This document shows, in pieces, positions 32,203 through 32,861 of a stretch of DNA of 32,861 nt. Where the stretch lies: the NCBI GenBank assembly GCA_910584055.1, contig CAJTZS010000046.1:1-32861 (forward strand), written 5' to 3'. The notes under the pieces are model-generated. The model was given only the letters and a program-made list of their open reading frames with translations. It did not search any database and had not been told where the DNA came from. Numbering within the stretch: the first letter of the stretch is position 1; each line of letters starts with the position of its first letter. Made by a program: the position numbers and the translations under genes. The DNA comes from an uncultured Muribaculaceae bacterium (GTDB lineage Bacteria > Bacteroidota > Bacteroidia > Bacteroidales > Muribaculaceae).

Positions 32203-32861
32203 TCAGAACGGGAAGTTTAGACCGAAATTGAAGGAGGCGTTGGAATTGAGCGGGATGAACTGTTTGCTGAGGGTGCCGAGCGTGTGGTCCATGCCGAGGA
32301 AGAGGTTGATGCCGGGGGCGTGGAGGTTGAGCATCCATCCGAAGCCAACGCCGTATGTGCCTGCTGCAACGTTTACATCGGCGGAGAATACTTTAACCGG
32401 AGCGATGTTGGCCGAAAGACGGAACTGCGTCCAGGTGTAAGGACCGTTTATGCGGGTGGAGTTGAGCAACCCGAAATGGAGGTTGCGGTATACGGGGAGC
32501 TCATAGTCTACACCGAAATTCAATGTTGCAGCCAAAGCCTTAGTGTGTGAACTCAACTCTCCCATATCCTTCAGTTGATAGAGTTTTGAGAGGTCATCTT
32601 TCATATTGTCAAGCTCATTGTCGAAAGAGTTGTCTGCATCTCCGTTGGTGTTGAAGGTGTAAGCATCAGTGGTGAAAGTCTGTGTGCCGTCGGTTGAGGC
32701 CCATTGTGTCTTTCCCCATCCCATGAAGCCAAGGTCGAGCACCGCCGCCGAGAACCTGAAGTCTCTCCATTTATACTCCGCGCCGAGGTCGAGCCCCATA
32801 CCGAAACGTATCCATCCGAAAAAAGCCGACTTGATTTTTGATTTTCAGGTCGGCTTTAGCT
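32203..32861 (-). CDS. DUF5723 family outer membrane protein, C-terminal part, probably frameshifted
   Basis: Only the C-terminal ~215 residues are in the window; the 5' part lies beyond 32861. The sequence is beta-rich and barrel-like (GLDLGAEYKWRDFRFSAAVLDLGF, LHFGLLNSTRINGPYTWTQFRLSANI, VGFGWMLNLHAPGINLFLGMDH) and ends SNASFNFGLNFPF, the usual closing strand of DUF5723 proteins (commonly about 450-550 residues). The open frame is closed by a TGA just upstream of codon 1 at 32799. If the six A's at 32819-32824 were five, the frame would run on to the window edge as KADLKIKNQVGFFGWIRFG, which looks like coding sequence. A real one-base frameshift or a sequencing error near a contig end are both possible. 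The family function is unknown. Confidence 0.7.

Noticed and set aside
32822..32857. Hairpin AAAGCCGAC...GTCGGCTTT as a terminator
   Set aside because: The bases read as coding sequence of the DUF5723 gene once the A6 tract is corrected, and there is no gene end beside it.

Overview
The window is from a member of the Bacteroidota, most likely order Bacteroidales. Evidence for this is a SusC/SusD pair, DUF4270, DUF4925 and DUF5723 family proteins, a glgA-like/panC/panD gene order that I recall from Bacteroides, promoter boxes of the TTTG-(19-20 nt)-TAnnTTTG type, and almost no Shine-Dalgarno signals. A gut Muribaculaceae-like organism is my guess, not something shown by the sequence.

Layout. 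1-1859: a secreted multidomain protein with a T9SS-like C-terminal tail, AT-rich in its first third. 1992-8449 (minus strand): DUF4925 lipoprotein, a YbiT-like ABC-F ATPase with one degenerate ATP site, a CapA-like protein, a DUF4270 lipoprotein and a short glycogen-synthase-like protein. 8673-11439 (plus): panC, panD, ffh, which are housekeeping genes. 11452-13068 (minus): a DUF6377 membrane-spanning regulator. 13338-29395 (plus): a polysaccharide utilization locus (PUL). It contains SusC, SusD, a one-domain SusE/F-like lipoprotein, a clan GH-D-like glycosidase, a two-domain SusF-like protein with a T9SS-like tail, a strong terminator, then a retaining-type GH97, a GH31, a GH2 and a sialate-O-acetylesterase-like SGNH protein. 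29390-31169: an AAA ATPase/DUF4143 gene enclosed by two 130-bp direct repeats. 31183-32861 (minus): a DUF4886 SGNH-like protein and the C-terminal part of a DUF5723 protein that appears frameshifted near the window edge.

How the PUL probably works. DUF6377 senses a signal in the periplasm and controls the locus. The SusE/F-like proteins and SusD bind glycan at the surface and SusC imports it. The GH-D, GH97, GH31 and GH2 enzymes and the esterase trim it. The enzymes mostly point to an alpha-linked (glucose/galactose type) substrate with beta-linked or acetylated parts. No endo-acting enzyme is recognisable, so the substrate is open.

Most interesting structures. (1) The ATPase gene lies between two gap-free 130-bp direct repeats (about 73% identical), each ending in a long hairpin whose stem shows compensatory changes; this looks like a mobile or recombining cassette. 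(2) Three gaps between co-directional genes (6121-6214, 9940-10088, 32021-32178) are filled by a pair of inverted ~30-34-bp arms made of a reiterated short word. One arm abuts the upstream stop codon and the other the downstream start codon, with a different word in each locus. Two further gaps (1861-1896, 9549-9590) carry single word tracts of the same style.
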